From assembly GCA_017525525.1 (NCBI GenBank), contig JAFXSQ010000075.1:1-64000 (forward strand): a stretch of DNA of 64,000 bases, in the 5' to 3' direction. Below the pieces are notes generated by a model. The model had not been told where the DNA came from. It did not search any database and worked only from the letters and a program-made list of their open reading frames with translations. This DNA comes from Lachnospiraceae bacterium. GTDB taxonomy: Bacteria; Bacillota; Clostridia; Lachnospirales; Lachnospiraceae. Shown here one piece after another: positions 1 through 8,036 of this stretch; within the stretch, counting starts at the first letter, position 1, and each line of letters starts with the position of its first letter. The translations under genes and the position numbers were made by a program.

Positions 1-186
1 GTATAATATGTAATGGCACGATTGCTAAAGCAATCCTGCCCAGTCGGTCGGTGCGATGCAAAATTATGACTTCGTCATAATCGCACCTCCCTCGTATAAT
101 ATGTAATGGCACGATTGCTAAAGCAATCCTGCCCAGTCGGTCGGTGCGATGCAAAATTATGACTTCGTCATAATCGCACCTCCCTC
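1..186. repeat. Tandem 93-bp hairpin repeat, two units
   Basis: Two head-to-tail units of 93 bp (1-93 and 94-186) that appear identical by eye. Each contains two inverted repeats: a short one around GATTGC-TAAA-GCAATC flanked by GGCA/TGCC, and a longer one in which GGTGCGAT pairs with ATCGCACC and encloses ATTATGAC-TTC-GTCATAAT. A third, truncated copy lies at 2342-2386 beside the fhs start. The unit also contains TATAAT, a perfect -10 hexamer on the plus strand, but no partner -35 was recognised. The left end may be cut by the window edge. It resembles a REP/MITE-type element; no coding potential was seen. Confidence 0.9.
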
Positions 187-195
187 GTATAGTAC

Positions 196-394
196 GCAGC
201 ATTCGGGGACAGTGACTAAAAACACGCAGGGACGTTCGCAGTTAGCTGAGACCTTAGCGAACGTAGTGAGCTTAGTTCGAAGCTACACAGAGTACTATTT
301 CACGGCGTAGCCCTTCTAAGCTCGTGAGGAACCTCGCTAAGAAGGGACGCCGCTCTATAGCCCTGCGTTATTTTTGTCATGCCCCTCACGCTGC
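196..394. repeat. Structured dispersed element, copy 1 (candidate structured RNA or MITE)
   Basis: About 199 bp with a long imperfect outer stem: GCAGC at 196-200 pairs with 390-394, and 205-230 pairs with 361-385. Inside are a CGTTCGC/GCGAACG stem, a conserved AGCTT-AGTTCG-AAGCT hairpin, a conserved CGGCGT (303-308)/ACGCCG (347-352) stem, and a variable tip hairpin CCCTTCT/AGAAGGG (311-346). A second copy lies at 36712-36907, where the outer stem and tip hairpin differ in sequence but still pair, while the core from about 243 to 310 is nearly unchanged. No open reading frame of note. Orientation of any transcript is unknown. Confidence 0.8.
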
Positions 395-400
395 TGTTTT

Positions 401-640
401 CAGTAGTCCGTGAAGGTGCAGCGGTGCTTTGAGCGAGACTACGGACGAGGCTTAGAGTTTCTTAGACTTTCATAAAACAAACAGCCATGGCGCGCCATGG
501 ACGGCGCGACAAGGCGCTGCTGAGGCATGGATGCCGAATCTGCGCCGGTGGCGGAAGCTGATGAAGCGTAACGGAAAGTCTTAGAAACTCAAGCCGCAGG
601 GAGTCTTGAGCAAAAAGCACTGCTGTACCTCACAGACTGC
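401..640. repeat. Long imperfect inverted-repeat element downstream of fhs
   Basis: The left arm (about 401-471) and right arm (about 572-640) are near reverse complements, the best stretch being GAGTTTCTTAGACTTTC at 455-471 against GAAAGTCTTAGAAACTC. The interior holds a perfect 16-bp palindrome CCATGGCGCGCCATGG (485-500) and GC-rich hairpins. GAAGCGTAACGG precedes the 3' strand of the main stem; the same 12 bases sit in the same position in the element at 62573-62864. The element ends about 17 bp from the fhs stop codon. A short plus-strand frame crossing it (606-968) is a shadow of fhs. Confidence 0.7.
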
Positions 641-656
641 GTCAACTTGCAACGCT

Positions 657-2327
657 CTAAAACAATCCCGTAATAAACCCGTCTTCAGATACATCGATGC
701 GTTCTGCGGCGGGACTCTTCGGAAGTCCCGGCATGGTCATGATGGAGCCGGTAATTGCGACTACAAAGCCGGCGCCGGCGCTTACATAAACCTCGCGGAT
801 ATTGACTGTAAACCCTGTCGGGCGGCCGAGAAGCGTCTGATCGTCCGAGAGCGAATACTGTGTCTTTGCCATGCAGACGGGAAGGTTCGAGAATCCCATG
901 GAGGTTATCTTCTCGAGAGCTTTCTCTGCTTCCTTCGAGTAGGTAACTCCGTCTGCGCCGTAAATTGATGTCGCAACCGTGTTTATCTTATCCTTTAAAG
1001 AAAGCTCGTCAGGATAAAGGAATTTGAACTCCGACGGCTTTTCTTCGATGGTTTTGATAAGCTTTCCGGCAAGGTCGGCTCCTCCTTCTCCGCCCTTCTC
1101 CCATACCTCGGTAAGCGAGAACTCGCAACCGCGCTCACGGCAGAAGTCTTCTATGAAAGAGAGCTCCTTGTCGCTGTCCGACACGAAACGATTTATGGCA
1201 ACCACGATGGGTACGCCGTATTGCTGTATGTTTTCTATGTGCTTTTCCAGATTGACTATTCCCTTAGACAGAGCTTCGAGGTTCTCGGTACCTAAGGAAG
1301 CCTTGTCAACTCCGCCGTTGTACTTCAATGCGCGGACTGTAGCCACAAGCACACAGGCATCAGGCTTAAGGCCGGCCTTACGGCACTTAATGTCGAAGAA
1401 TTTCTCCGCTCCGAGATCTGCTCCGAAGCCTGCTTCGGTTATAACATAGTCCGCTATTTTAAGAGCGGTTTTCGTGGCTCTTACCGAGTTGCAGCCATGC
1501 GCTATGTTCGCAAATGGGCCGCCGTGTACTATTGCGGGCGTATGCTCCAAGGTCTGCACCATATTCGGTTTTATCGCATCCTTTAAGAGAGCTGTCATTG
1601 CGCCGACGCACTTAAGATCTGCCGCAGTAACGGGCTCGTTGTCGTAATTATATGCTACTATTATCTTGGAAAGCCTGTCCCGCAAATCCTTTATGTCCTC
1701 GGCAAGGCAGAGGATTGCCATGATTTCGGTCGCTACCGTAATCACGAAGCCATCCTCGCGCGTAACTCCGTCGGTTCTTTTGCCGAGTCCGATAACTATA
1801 TTTCTTAACGCCCTGTCGTTCATATCAAGGCATCTTTTATGTATTATCCTTTTGGGGTCTATCCTTAAGGCATTGCCCTGCTGCATGTGATTGTCAAGCA
1901 TGGCAGCAAGCAGGTTATTCGCAGAGGTTATCGCATGAAAGTCTCCTGTAAAATGAAGGTTGAGCTCATCCATGGGTACCACCTGTGAATTGCCGCCGCC
2001 CGCAGCGCCTCCCTTTATACCGAAGCACGGACCGAGTGACGGCTCACGAAGAGCGATAACAGCCTTCTTTCCAAGCTTGGCAAATGCCTGTCCGAGCCCC
2101 ACGGTAACCGTGGTCTTGCCCTCTCCGGCCGGAGTGGGATTTATGGCCGTAACTAAAATCAGTTTACCATCCTTATTTTCCTTAACGGAGTTTATATACT
2201 CCTCTGACAACTTGGCCTTGTACTTGCCATAAAGCTCAAGATCATCCTCCTTTATCCCAATGGATGCTGCAACCTCCTTGATGGGATATAATTCCGCATT
2301 TTGAGCTATCTCAATATCTGTAAGCAT
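657..2327 (-). CDS. fhs: Formate-tetrahydrofolate ligase
   Basis: Cytoplasmic enzyme that ligates formate to tetrahydrofolate with ATP, giving 10-formyl-THF for one-carbon metabolism and, in acetogens, the Wood-Ljungdahl methyl branch. The 556-residue product is full length for the family. Visible signatures are the P-loop [37 protein letters not shown] and the C-terminal [12 protein letters not shown]. The frame is open to 2360, but the first 11 codons would come from the repeat at 2342-2386; AAGGAGGAG lies just upstream of the ATG at 2327, giving [10 protein letters not shown], so that start is chosen. It lies 84 bp downstream of ftsK with a repeat between. No other Wood-Ljungdahl gene is in the window, so acetogenesis cannot be inferred. 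Confidence 0.97.
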   Translation of the reverse strand: MLTDIEIAQNAELYPIKEVAASIGIKEDDLELYGKYKAKLSEEYINSVKENKDGKLILVTAINPTPAGEGKTTVTVGLGQAFAKLGKKAVIALREPSLGPCFGIKGGAAGGGNSQVVPMDELNLHFTGDFHAITSANNLLAAMLDNHMQQGNALRIDPKRIIHKRCLDMNDRALRNIVIGLGKRTDGVTREDGFVITVATEIMAILCLAEDIKDLRDRLSKIIVAYNYDNEPVTAADLKCVGAMTALLKDAIKPNMVQTLEHTPAIVHGGPFANIAHGCNSVRATKTALKIADYVITEAGFGADLGAEKFFDIKCRKAGLKPDACVLVATVRALKYNGGVDKASLGTENLEALSKGIVNLEKHIENIQQYGVPIVVAINRFVSDSDKELSFIEDFCRERGCEFSLTEVWEKGGEGGADLAGKLIKTIEEKPSEFKFLYPDELSLKDKINTVATSIYGADGVTYSKEAEKALEKITSMGFSNLPVCMAKTQYSLSDDQTLLGRPTGFTVNIREVYVSAGAGFVVAITGSIMTMPGLPKSPAAERIDVSEDGFITGLF

Positions 2328-2341
2328 ATTAACTCCTCCTT

Positions 2342-2386
2342 GTATAATATGTAATGGCACGATTGCTAAAGCAATCCTGCCCAGTC
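2342..2386. repeat. Truncated third copy of the 93-bp repeat
   Basis: 45 bp matching positions 1-45 of the tandem unit at 1-186, including the GATTGC-TAAA-GCAATC hairpin. It sits a few bases upstream of the fhs Shine-Dalgarno site, so it would lie in the fhs 5' leader or the ftsK-fhs intercistronic RNA. It is followed at 2389-2407 by GTCATAAGGGGTACCGC, the 5' half of the hairpin found in the elements at 5376 and 25355. Confidence 0.9.
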
Positions 2387-2411
2387 TAATGTCATAAGGG
2401 GTACCGCGGCA

Positions 2412-5336
2412 TTACTCTACAATCTCTCCGCCGTTAAGGTACTCCTCAAACTCCTCTTCGGACATAAGCACCTTTCTTGGCTTGGTTCCTTCCTCAGGAC
2501 CCACAACTCCCGCATCGGAGAGCTGATCCATGATCCTTGCCGCGCGGTTGAACCCTATCTTATATACTCTCTGGAGCATACCTATGGATGCCTTTTCCTT
2601 GCTTATGATAAGCCTTGCGGCATCCTCAAAGTATTCGTCATACTTAGAATCGTTGTCCGCAGATGCATCCGAGGAGCCCGCTCCTCCGGCAGAACCGCTG
2701 CCTGTCTCTATCTCATTGGTAATACTCTCGTCGTAAGCAGTATCGCCGTTCTTCTCTCTTATAAAATCGCACACCTTGGCCGTCTCGTCATCCGAAAGAA
2801 ATGCGCCCTGCACTCTGACAGGCTTCGGATATCCCGTTGGGTAAAAGAGCATATCACCCTTTCCGAGAAGCTTCTCTGCGCCAACCATGTCAAGTATGGT
2901 TCTTGAATCAACGCCCGAGGATACAGACATAGCTATTCTGGACGGCACATTTGCCTTGATAAGACCTGTGATGACATCCACCGAAGGTCTCTGTGTTGCT
3001 ATGACAAGATGAATTCCGGCCGCGCGCGCAAGCTGTGACAGACGAACTATAGCATCCTCAACCTCACCGTGGGCAACCATCATAAGGTCAGCAAGCTCAT
3101 CTACGATGATAACAATCTGTGGAAGCTTCTTAAGCTCCTCATTACCTTCGTCAAGCCCGGTTATCTCCTTTACCTTTGCGTTGTATCCGGCTAAGTTTCT
3201 TACGTTGTATTGTTTGAAAAGCTGGTAACGGTTTGTCATCTCCATAACGCCCCAATTAAGAGCGCCGGCCGCCTTCTTGGGATCCGTCACGACAGGGATA
3301 AGCATATGCGGCAAACCGTTATAAACCGCAAGCTCAACCTGCTTGGGATCGACCATGATAAGCTTTACATCCGCAGGATCGGCCTTGTACAGAATACTCA
3401 TTATAAGCGTGTTTATGCAGACCGACTTACCGGAGCCTGTAGCTCCCGCAATAAGCAGATGCGGCATCTTCGCGATATCCGCTACCACAACAGCTCCGCT
3501 TATATCCTTTCCGACCGCAAAGGATATGTTGGACTTGCTGTTCTTGAACGCCTCGGACTCCAGCAGCTCCCTGAAGCCTACCGACTGACTGGACTTATTT
3601 GGAACCTCTATTCCTATGGCAGACTTACCGGGAATCGGCGCCTCTATCCTTATGTCAGCGGCCGCAAGCGCAAGCTTTATATCATCGGTAAGTCCCGTAA
3701 TCTTCGATACTTTAACTCCCTGCTCGGGCTGGATTTCATACCTTGTTACGGCAGGGCCTTGAGAAAATCCCGTAACCGTAACATTTACGCCGAAGTTCTC
3801 CAAGGTGCTCTTTAGCTTCATGGCGGTATCCCTGACCTCTGAGTCCACACCGCCGGCTCCGTTCTTCTTTGACTTATTCAAGAGATCAAGCGTCGGGAAT
3901 ATGTACTTCTTTTTAACCGGCGCGGCGTTGCTTACAGGTACGATGCCTGCCGAATTATCACCCTGCTGCGTTGCTGACGATTTCTTTTCGGCGGCAGGTT
4001 TTGCGGCCGAAGCTGACGAAGCTGCCCCCGCAGACGTTCCCGAGGCTACTCCCGTGGTTGATGCAGTCGAACTTTTCTGCGTTGTTTCCGCCGGTTTGGA
4101 AGCCGGCTTGTCGGTAAAACGCACACCGCTTACAGAATCGTTTGCGCCGCTTGACTCCCTGAATATGCTTCCGGAATAAGGGTTCTTCTTTCCCTCTGCC
4201 TCATCCTTAACCGCATAGCCTGCATCTATCGCATCCGCAACGGTCTTAACCTGCTTTTCAGCCACCTGAACATTGTCCTGAACTTTTTCTTTGGTTCTCC
4301 GACTTGGCTTTAACTCCGTAACGGGCTTGGACACTGCCTTTTCCTGCTGAACGGCGTCAAGATTAAACTCGCTATCAAACGCGCTGTCAAATGCATTGCC
4401 TTCATCATCATTTTCATCCTCAGCCGAAGCATTATTCTGAGGCTCGGCCACGTTAAAGCTTGCGGTAAACTCCGGACTGTTGAAGAAATCTCCGCCGAAC
4501 ACATCATTATTTCTTACAGGCTTTAATTCATGTATTTCCTCGGAAGGAACCTCACGGTTCTTAGTCTTCTTTTCCTTGCCTGCCAATACGCTTAAGTGCT
4601 TGAAGCTCTGCTTCTTGTTATGCTCGCGTCTTTCCTCTCTCTCCTCCGGAGTGTCATAGGGATCGTCATAATCCTCATCATCATTCTTTCCGCTCTTAAG
4701 CTCAGAGAAATCCGGAACTTTTACCACCTTTTTCACGGTACCGATAAACGAACGATCAAGCACAAGAATAAAGCCTATGATAAACAGCAGGATTATGATT
4801 ATCACACACCCTGCCATACCCATAAACTTAAAGAACAACGCAAGTAAACCACCTAAGATAAAACCGCCGCCCTTCTTCTCGGTCGCGCCGTCCATGTACA
4901 GGGACTTAGCGGTAACGCCTTCAGCTCCCGCAACCAGCTGGATGATAAAGGCTATGGCAATCAGGAATATGCCCACGCAGACAACTCTTTTTACTATCCT
5001 TTTGTCTGCTCCGTTAGACAACAAAAACGCCTCGGTGAAAAAAAGGTAGACAGGAAGCAGATATGTTATCGTGCCGAAAAGCCCGAAGAACAACATCGCA
5101 AAGTACTTTCCCATTACCCCTCCGAAGCCCAATGCGCTTATTAAAAGGAATGCGTTAGCCGCGAGGCAGATAAACAGAATTATTTCACTCCTCTTCGGGT
5201 CAGGCTTTCTGGCCTGACCCTTTGTATCAGAGGATGTGTTTTGTTTTTTGGTGCCGGTATTTTTTGCGTTCGTATTTTTAGTTGTAGTTGTTTTTTTAGG
5301 CGCCGGTTTCTTTGCCGGCTGTGTTGACTGAGCCAA
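2412..5336 (-). CDS. ftsK: DNA translocase FtsK/SpoIIIE family
   Basis: Membrane-anchored hexameric ATPase that pumps chromosomal DNA through the division or sporulation septum. Of 974 residues, about 49-196 hold four to five membrane segments, about 205-510 form a long acidic, low-complexity linker, and the rest is the motor. Walker A GATGSGKS is near residue 636 and Walker B is IIVDELADLMM. A winged-helix gamma domain (DAARLIISKEKASIGMLQRVY...) at the C-terminus would read KOPS-type sites. The start is TTG with AGGAGTGA upstream. The linker is long and unusually Ser/Ala/Thr-rich. Whether it serves vegetative division, sporulation or both cannot be told from sequence. Confidence 0.95.
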   Translation of the reverse strand: MAQSTQPAKKPAPKKTTTTKNTNAKNTGTKKQNTSSDTKGQARKPDPKRSEIILFICLAANAFLLISALGFGGVMGKYFAMLFFGLFGTITYLLPVYLFFTEAFLLSNGADKRIVKRVVCVGIFLIAIAFIIQLVAGAEGVTAKSLYMDGATEKKGGGFILGGLLALFFKFMGMAGCVIIIILLFIIGFILVLDRSFIGTVKKVVKVPDFSELKSGKNDDEDYDDPYDTPEEREERREHNKKQSFKHLSVLAGKEKKTKNREVPSEEIHELKPVRNNDVFGGDFFNSPEFTASFNVAEPQNNASAEDENDDEGNAFDSAFDSEFNLDAVQQEKAVSKPVTELKPSRRTKEKVQDNVQVAEKQVKTVADAIDAGYAVKDEAEGKKNPYSGSIFRESSGANDSVSGVRFTDKPASKPAETTQKSSTASTTGVASGTSAGAASSASAAKPAAEKKSSATQQGDNSAGIVPVSNAAPVKKKYIFPTLDLLNKSKKNGAGGVDSEVRDTAMKLKSTLENFGVNVTVTGFSQGPAVTRYEIQPEQGVKVSKITGLTDDIKLALAAADIRIEAPIPGKSAIGIEVPNKSSQSVGFRELLESEAFKNSKSNISFAVGKDISGAVVVADIAKMPHLLIAGATGSGKSVCINTLIMSILYKADPADVKLIMVDPKQVELAVYNGLPHMLIPVVTDPKKAAGALNWGVMEMTNRYQLFKQYNVRNLAGYNAKVKEITGLDEGNEELKKLPQIVIIVDELADLMMVAHGEVEDAIVRLSQLARAAGIHLVIATQRPSVDVITGLIKANVPSRIAMSVSSGVDSRTILDMVGAEKLLGKGDMLFYPTGYPKPVRVQGAFLSDDETAKVCDFIREKNGDTAYDESITNEIETGSGSAGGAGSSDASADNDSKYDEYFEDAARLIISKEKASIGMLQRVYKIGFNRAARIMDQLSDAGVVGPEEGTKPRKVLMSEEEFEEYLNGGEIVE

Positions 5337-5375
5337 TTTTAAAGCTCACTCCTATCTGTCAGAATTTATAAGATC

Positions 5376-5508
5376 CTTCCTGTTGCTTCGCAAGCCCTCG
5401 CATTTCGTCATAAGGGGTACCGCTTGCGGTGGATTCCTTATGACATCGAAGGCCGGCACCTCAACGCTTCGCATTGAGGTCTGCGTCGCTTCGCGTAAGA
5501 CATGACAC
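5376..5508. repeat. Dispersed double-hairpin element, copy 1
   Basis: Intergenic element shared with 25355-25510. The first hairpin is GTCATAAGG...CCTTATGAC enclosing ACCGC-TT-GCGGT; the second is CCTCAACGC-TTC-GCATTGAGG. In the other copy the second hairpin reads CCACAACGC/GCATTGTGG, a paired change. It ends in TAAGACATGACAC, a motif also found in the repeats near 41710 and 50915. It fills most of the 214-bp ftsK upstream region, so it would be part of the ftsK leader or promoter region. Confidence 0.8.
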
Positions 5509-5550
5509 TATGTGCAATACATGTCATCACTCATATAGGATGACACTGCT

Positions 5551-7953
5551 TTACAGTGTAAGCACTATCTCGTTTACATCCGCGAGCTTGTCAGCCGGGA
5601 TGTAATTATCATCAAAACTCTCACCGTTTACGGTAAGAGAAGCAAATCCGCTCTCCTTCTCATCGGGGTTCTTGACTGTGATGTGAAGCTTCTTTCCGCG
5701 GAAGTTCTTGTCGATTGTGAACTCCTTCCAATCCGAAGGAATAGCCGGCGCAAGCCTTATACCGTCTTCATCGGGACGAAGTCCGAGGATACCCTCCACA
5801 CAGCCTACCATAACGGTTGAAGCTGTTCCGGTAAGCCAGTGAACATGGCTCCTTCCCTCAAACGGGCTGTCCGTGCTCTCTGTGAACTGACCGTGGCAGT
5901 ATGGCTCTAACTTCCTGATCTCAGCCTCGTCGTTCATGCTTGCAGGTGAACTCTCGGTAAAGTACTCGAATGCCCTATTGCCGTGTCCCATAAGTGACTC
6001 GGCAAGGATTATCCAGCCCTGAGGCTGTGAGAATATACCGCCGTTTTCCTTTGTGGACGGATTGAAGAGAAGCATCAAAGCTCCCTCAAAAGCGTTATCG
6101 ATATATGAAGGTGCCATAAGCCTTACGCCGTAGCGTGTATTAAGCTCTCTGTGAACCGACTCGAGCGAAAGCTCGGCCTGCTCCTTGGTTGCAAGTCCGG
6201 AGATAACAGCCCATGACTGCGGGTTAAGCCACATGGAAGCTTCCGGATCACCCTTCTTTCCGATCACAAGACCGTCATCCTTAAATCCTCTTATGAAGCG
6301 GTCTTCGTTCCAGCACAGATTCTGAAGCTTGTCATACAGTGCCTTCTGCTCCTTCTCAAGGTAAGCTATGTACTCTGTATCATTCTTTCTTTCGGCATAT
6401 CCCTTGAGGATAGTAAATGCATAGTAGAGCTGGAAGGCAACGAAGGTCGACTCACCCTGCTTTCCGAGTCTTAAGCAGTCGTTCCAGTCAGCGTGAAGAC
6501 CTGCAGGCATACCGTGATTACCGAGTCTGTTCATAGAGAAGTCTATAGCTCTCTTCAAGTGCTCGTATACCGTGCCCTCTCCACCGTTGGCGAAAGGAAT
6601 AACCTCGTCAAGATAAGCCACATCGCCTGTCTCGGCAATGTACTTATACACTGTCGGGAAGAGCCATAAAGCATCGTCCGCACGGTAGGCCGGATGTCCT
6701 GTAGCCTTTACATAGGAATCATCATCAGGCGTATCCTCATGGCCCGCATTGTGATCGAACTTAACAAGCGGAAGTCCGCCGCCGTTATCAACCTGAGCGG
6801 AGATCATGAAGGTTATCTTGTCCTTGGCCATCGCAGGTGCAAGGTGGATAATACCCTGTATATCCTGAACAGTATCTCTGTAGCCGTAACCGTTTCTCTG
6901 ACCGCAGTAGGTAAATGAAGCGGCTCTCGACCAGGTAAATGTAAGGAAGCACTGATATGAATTCCAGGTATTGATCATGGTATTGAAGGTCTCGGAAGGA
7001 GTATTTATCTGAAGGTTGTTAAGTCTTCCGTGCCACTCCTCGATAAGAGCCTTAAGCTCTGCATCGCAGGTCTCCGAAACATCCTTGTAGTCGTTTAATA
7101 TATTTGCGAACTCGCCGTCTGTCTTCATACCGAGCACGAAGGCAACTTCCTTTGTCTCACCCGGCTTTAAGAATATCTCTGTCTGAAGAGCGCCGCAGGC
7201 ATTGGAATTGTAGTTTAATACATTGCCGAGATCACCGTTCTCAACGGTAACAGGGTTGCCGTAACCGCGATATCCGCCGAGGAAGCTCTCCTTGTCGCCG
7301 CAATAGCTCTTGACCTGTCCGCCGGCAAGTCCGAAGAAGCGGGATGCAACGGCCGAACCGTTGATAGAACCGCCCTTGTTTACATTTTCATTTATAACCT
7401 GCTTGATGGAATCACCAAGGTAGTAGGTTCTTGTAATGAACAGGGTATACTGAAGATTCACCTGATCCTGCTCATAATTATTGTCGTTGGTAAATTCGCA
7501 GTAACCGAAGGCCGAAAGCTTCTTCTCCTCACTGCTGTTGTTTGTAACCTTAAGTCTCCATACCTCATGTGTCTTTCCGAGCGGTACATAGTAGAGGGCC
7601 TCGGAGGTAATGCCTGCATATTCCGCCTTGATCTTGGTATAGCCCGTTCCGTGACGGCACTCGCTCTTGTAGGTATCAAGAGGCTTACCTACGGGCATCC
7701 ATGAAGCTGACCAGTAATCACCGGTCTTGTCGTCTCTTAAGTAAATATAACGTCCGGGCTGGTCGAACTGGTTAAACACATAACGGATTATACGTCCGTT
7801 TGCACCCGATTTTACAAAGCTGTAACCACCCGCATTGTTAGAGATTATTGCGCCGTACTCCGGAGAGCCCAAATAGTTTGCCCATGGCGCCGGTGTGTTC
7901 GGCTTGTCGATAACATATTCCTTGTTCTTTTCATCAAAATACCCGTATCTCAC
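5551..7953 (-). CDS. Cellobiose phosphorylase (GH94)
   Basis: Cytoplasmic inverting phosphorylase expected to split cellobiose with phosphate into glucose 1-phosphate and glucose, saving ATP on cellulose-derived sugar. The product of about 800 residues matches the family, with the N-terminal beta-sandwich and the alpha/alpha barrel. The catalytic acid is the Asp in HADWNDCL, residue 492 in this numbering, close to the Asp490 known from a Cellulomonas enzyme; GYRDTVQD is another family motif. The frame opens with an ATG at 7962, but GAGGAGGT abuts that ATG. A GTG at 7953 gives MRYGYFDEKNKEYV, the usual family N-terminus, with proper spacing. Chitobiose or cellodextrin specificity is possible; no transporter is adjacent. 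Confidence 0.9.
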   Translation of the reverse strand: MRYGYFDEKNKEYVIDKPNTPAPWANYLGSPEYGAIISNNAGGYSFVKSGANGRIIRYVFNQFDQPGRYIYLRDDKTGDYWSASWMPVGKPLDTYKSECRHGTGYTKIKAEYAGITSEALYYVPLGKTHEVWRLKVTNNSSEEKKLSAFGYCEFTNDNNYEQDQVNLQYTLFITRTYYLGDSIKQVINENVNKGGSINGSAVASRFFGLAGGQVKSYCGDKESFLGGYRGYGNPVTVENGDLGNVLNYNSNACGALQTEIFLKPGETKEVAFVLGMKTDGEFANILNDYKDVSETCDAELKALIEEWHGRLNNLQINTPSETFNTMINTWNSYQCFLTFTWSRAASFTYCGQRNGYGYRDTVQDIQGIIHLAPAMAKDKITFMISAQVDNGGGLPLVKFDHNAGHEDTPDDDSYVKATGHPAYRADDALWLFPTVYKYIAETGDVAYLDEVIPFANGGEGTVYEHLKRAIDFSMNRLGNHGMPAGLHADWNDCLRLGKQGESTFVAFQLYYAFTILKGYAERKNDTEYIAYLEKEQKALYDKLQNLCWNEDRFIRGFKDDGLVIGKKGDPEASMWLNPQSWAVISGLATKEQAELSLESVHRELNTRYGVRLMAPSYIDNAFEGALMLLFNPSTKENGGIFSQPQGWIILAESLMGHGNRAFEYFTESSPASMNDEAEIRKLEPYCHGQFTESTDSPFEGRSHVHWLTGTASTVMVGCVEGILGLRPDEDGIRLAPAIPSDWKEFTIDKNFRGKKLHITVKNPDEKESGFASLTVNGESFDDNYIPADKLADVNEIVLTL

Positions 7954-7981
7954 TTTATGCATACCTCCTCTTTCTAAATAA

Positions 7982-8014
7982 GCCTGCCGGTCTTTTTAGT
8001 CCAGCCCGGCAGGC
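7982..8014 (-). terminator. Hairpin between pnp and cellobiose phosphorylase, possible weak terminator
   Basis: A perfect 9-bp stem GCCTGCCGG/CCGGCAGGC with a 15-nt loop lies just downstream of the pnp stop. The bases that follow on the minus strand (TTATTTAG) are only a poor T-run, so it may instead be an attenuator or an RNA-stability hairpin. Confidence 0.45.
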
Positions 8015-8036
8015 CCGTTATTCATAATATTAAATC

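Noticed and set aside
1..186. CRISPR-like array
   Set aside because: Only two units, 93 bp long, directly adjacent without spacers, and no cas genes in the window.
606..968. Plus-strand 120-codon frame
   Set aside because: It lies antisense to the fhs 3' end and crosses the inverted-repeat element; no ribosome site and no family match.
2328..2360. N-terminal extension of fhs by 11 codons
   Set aside because: The codons come from a dispersed repeat; the Shine-Dalgarno site and the family length both support the ATG at 2327.
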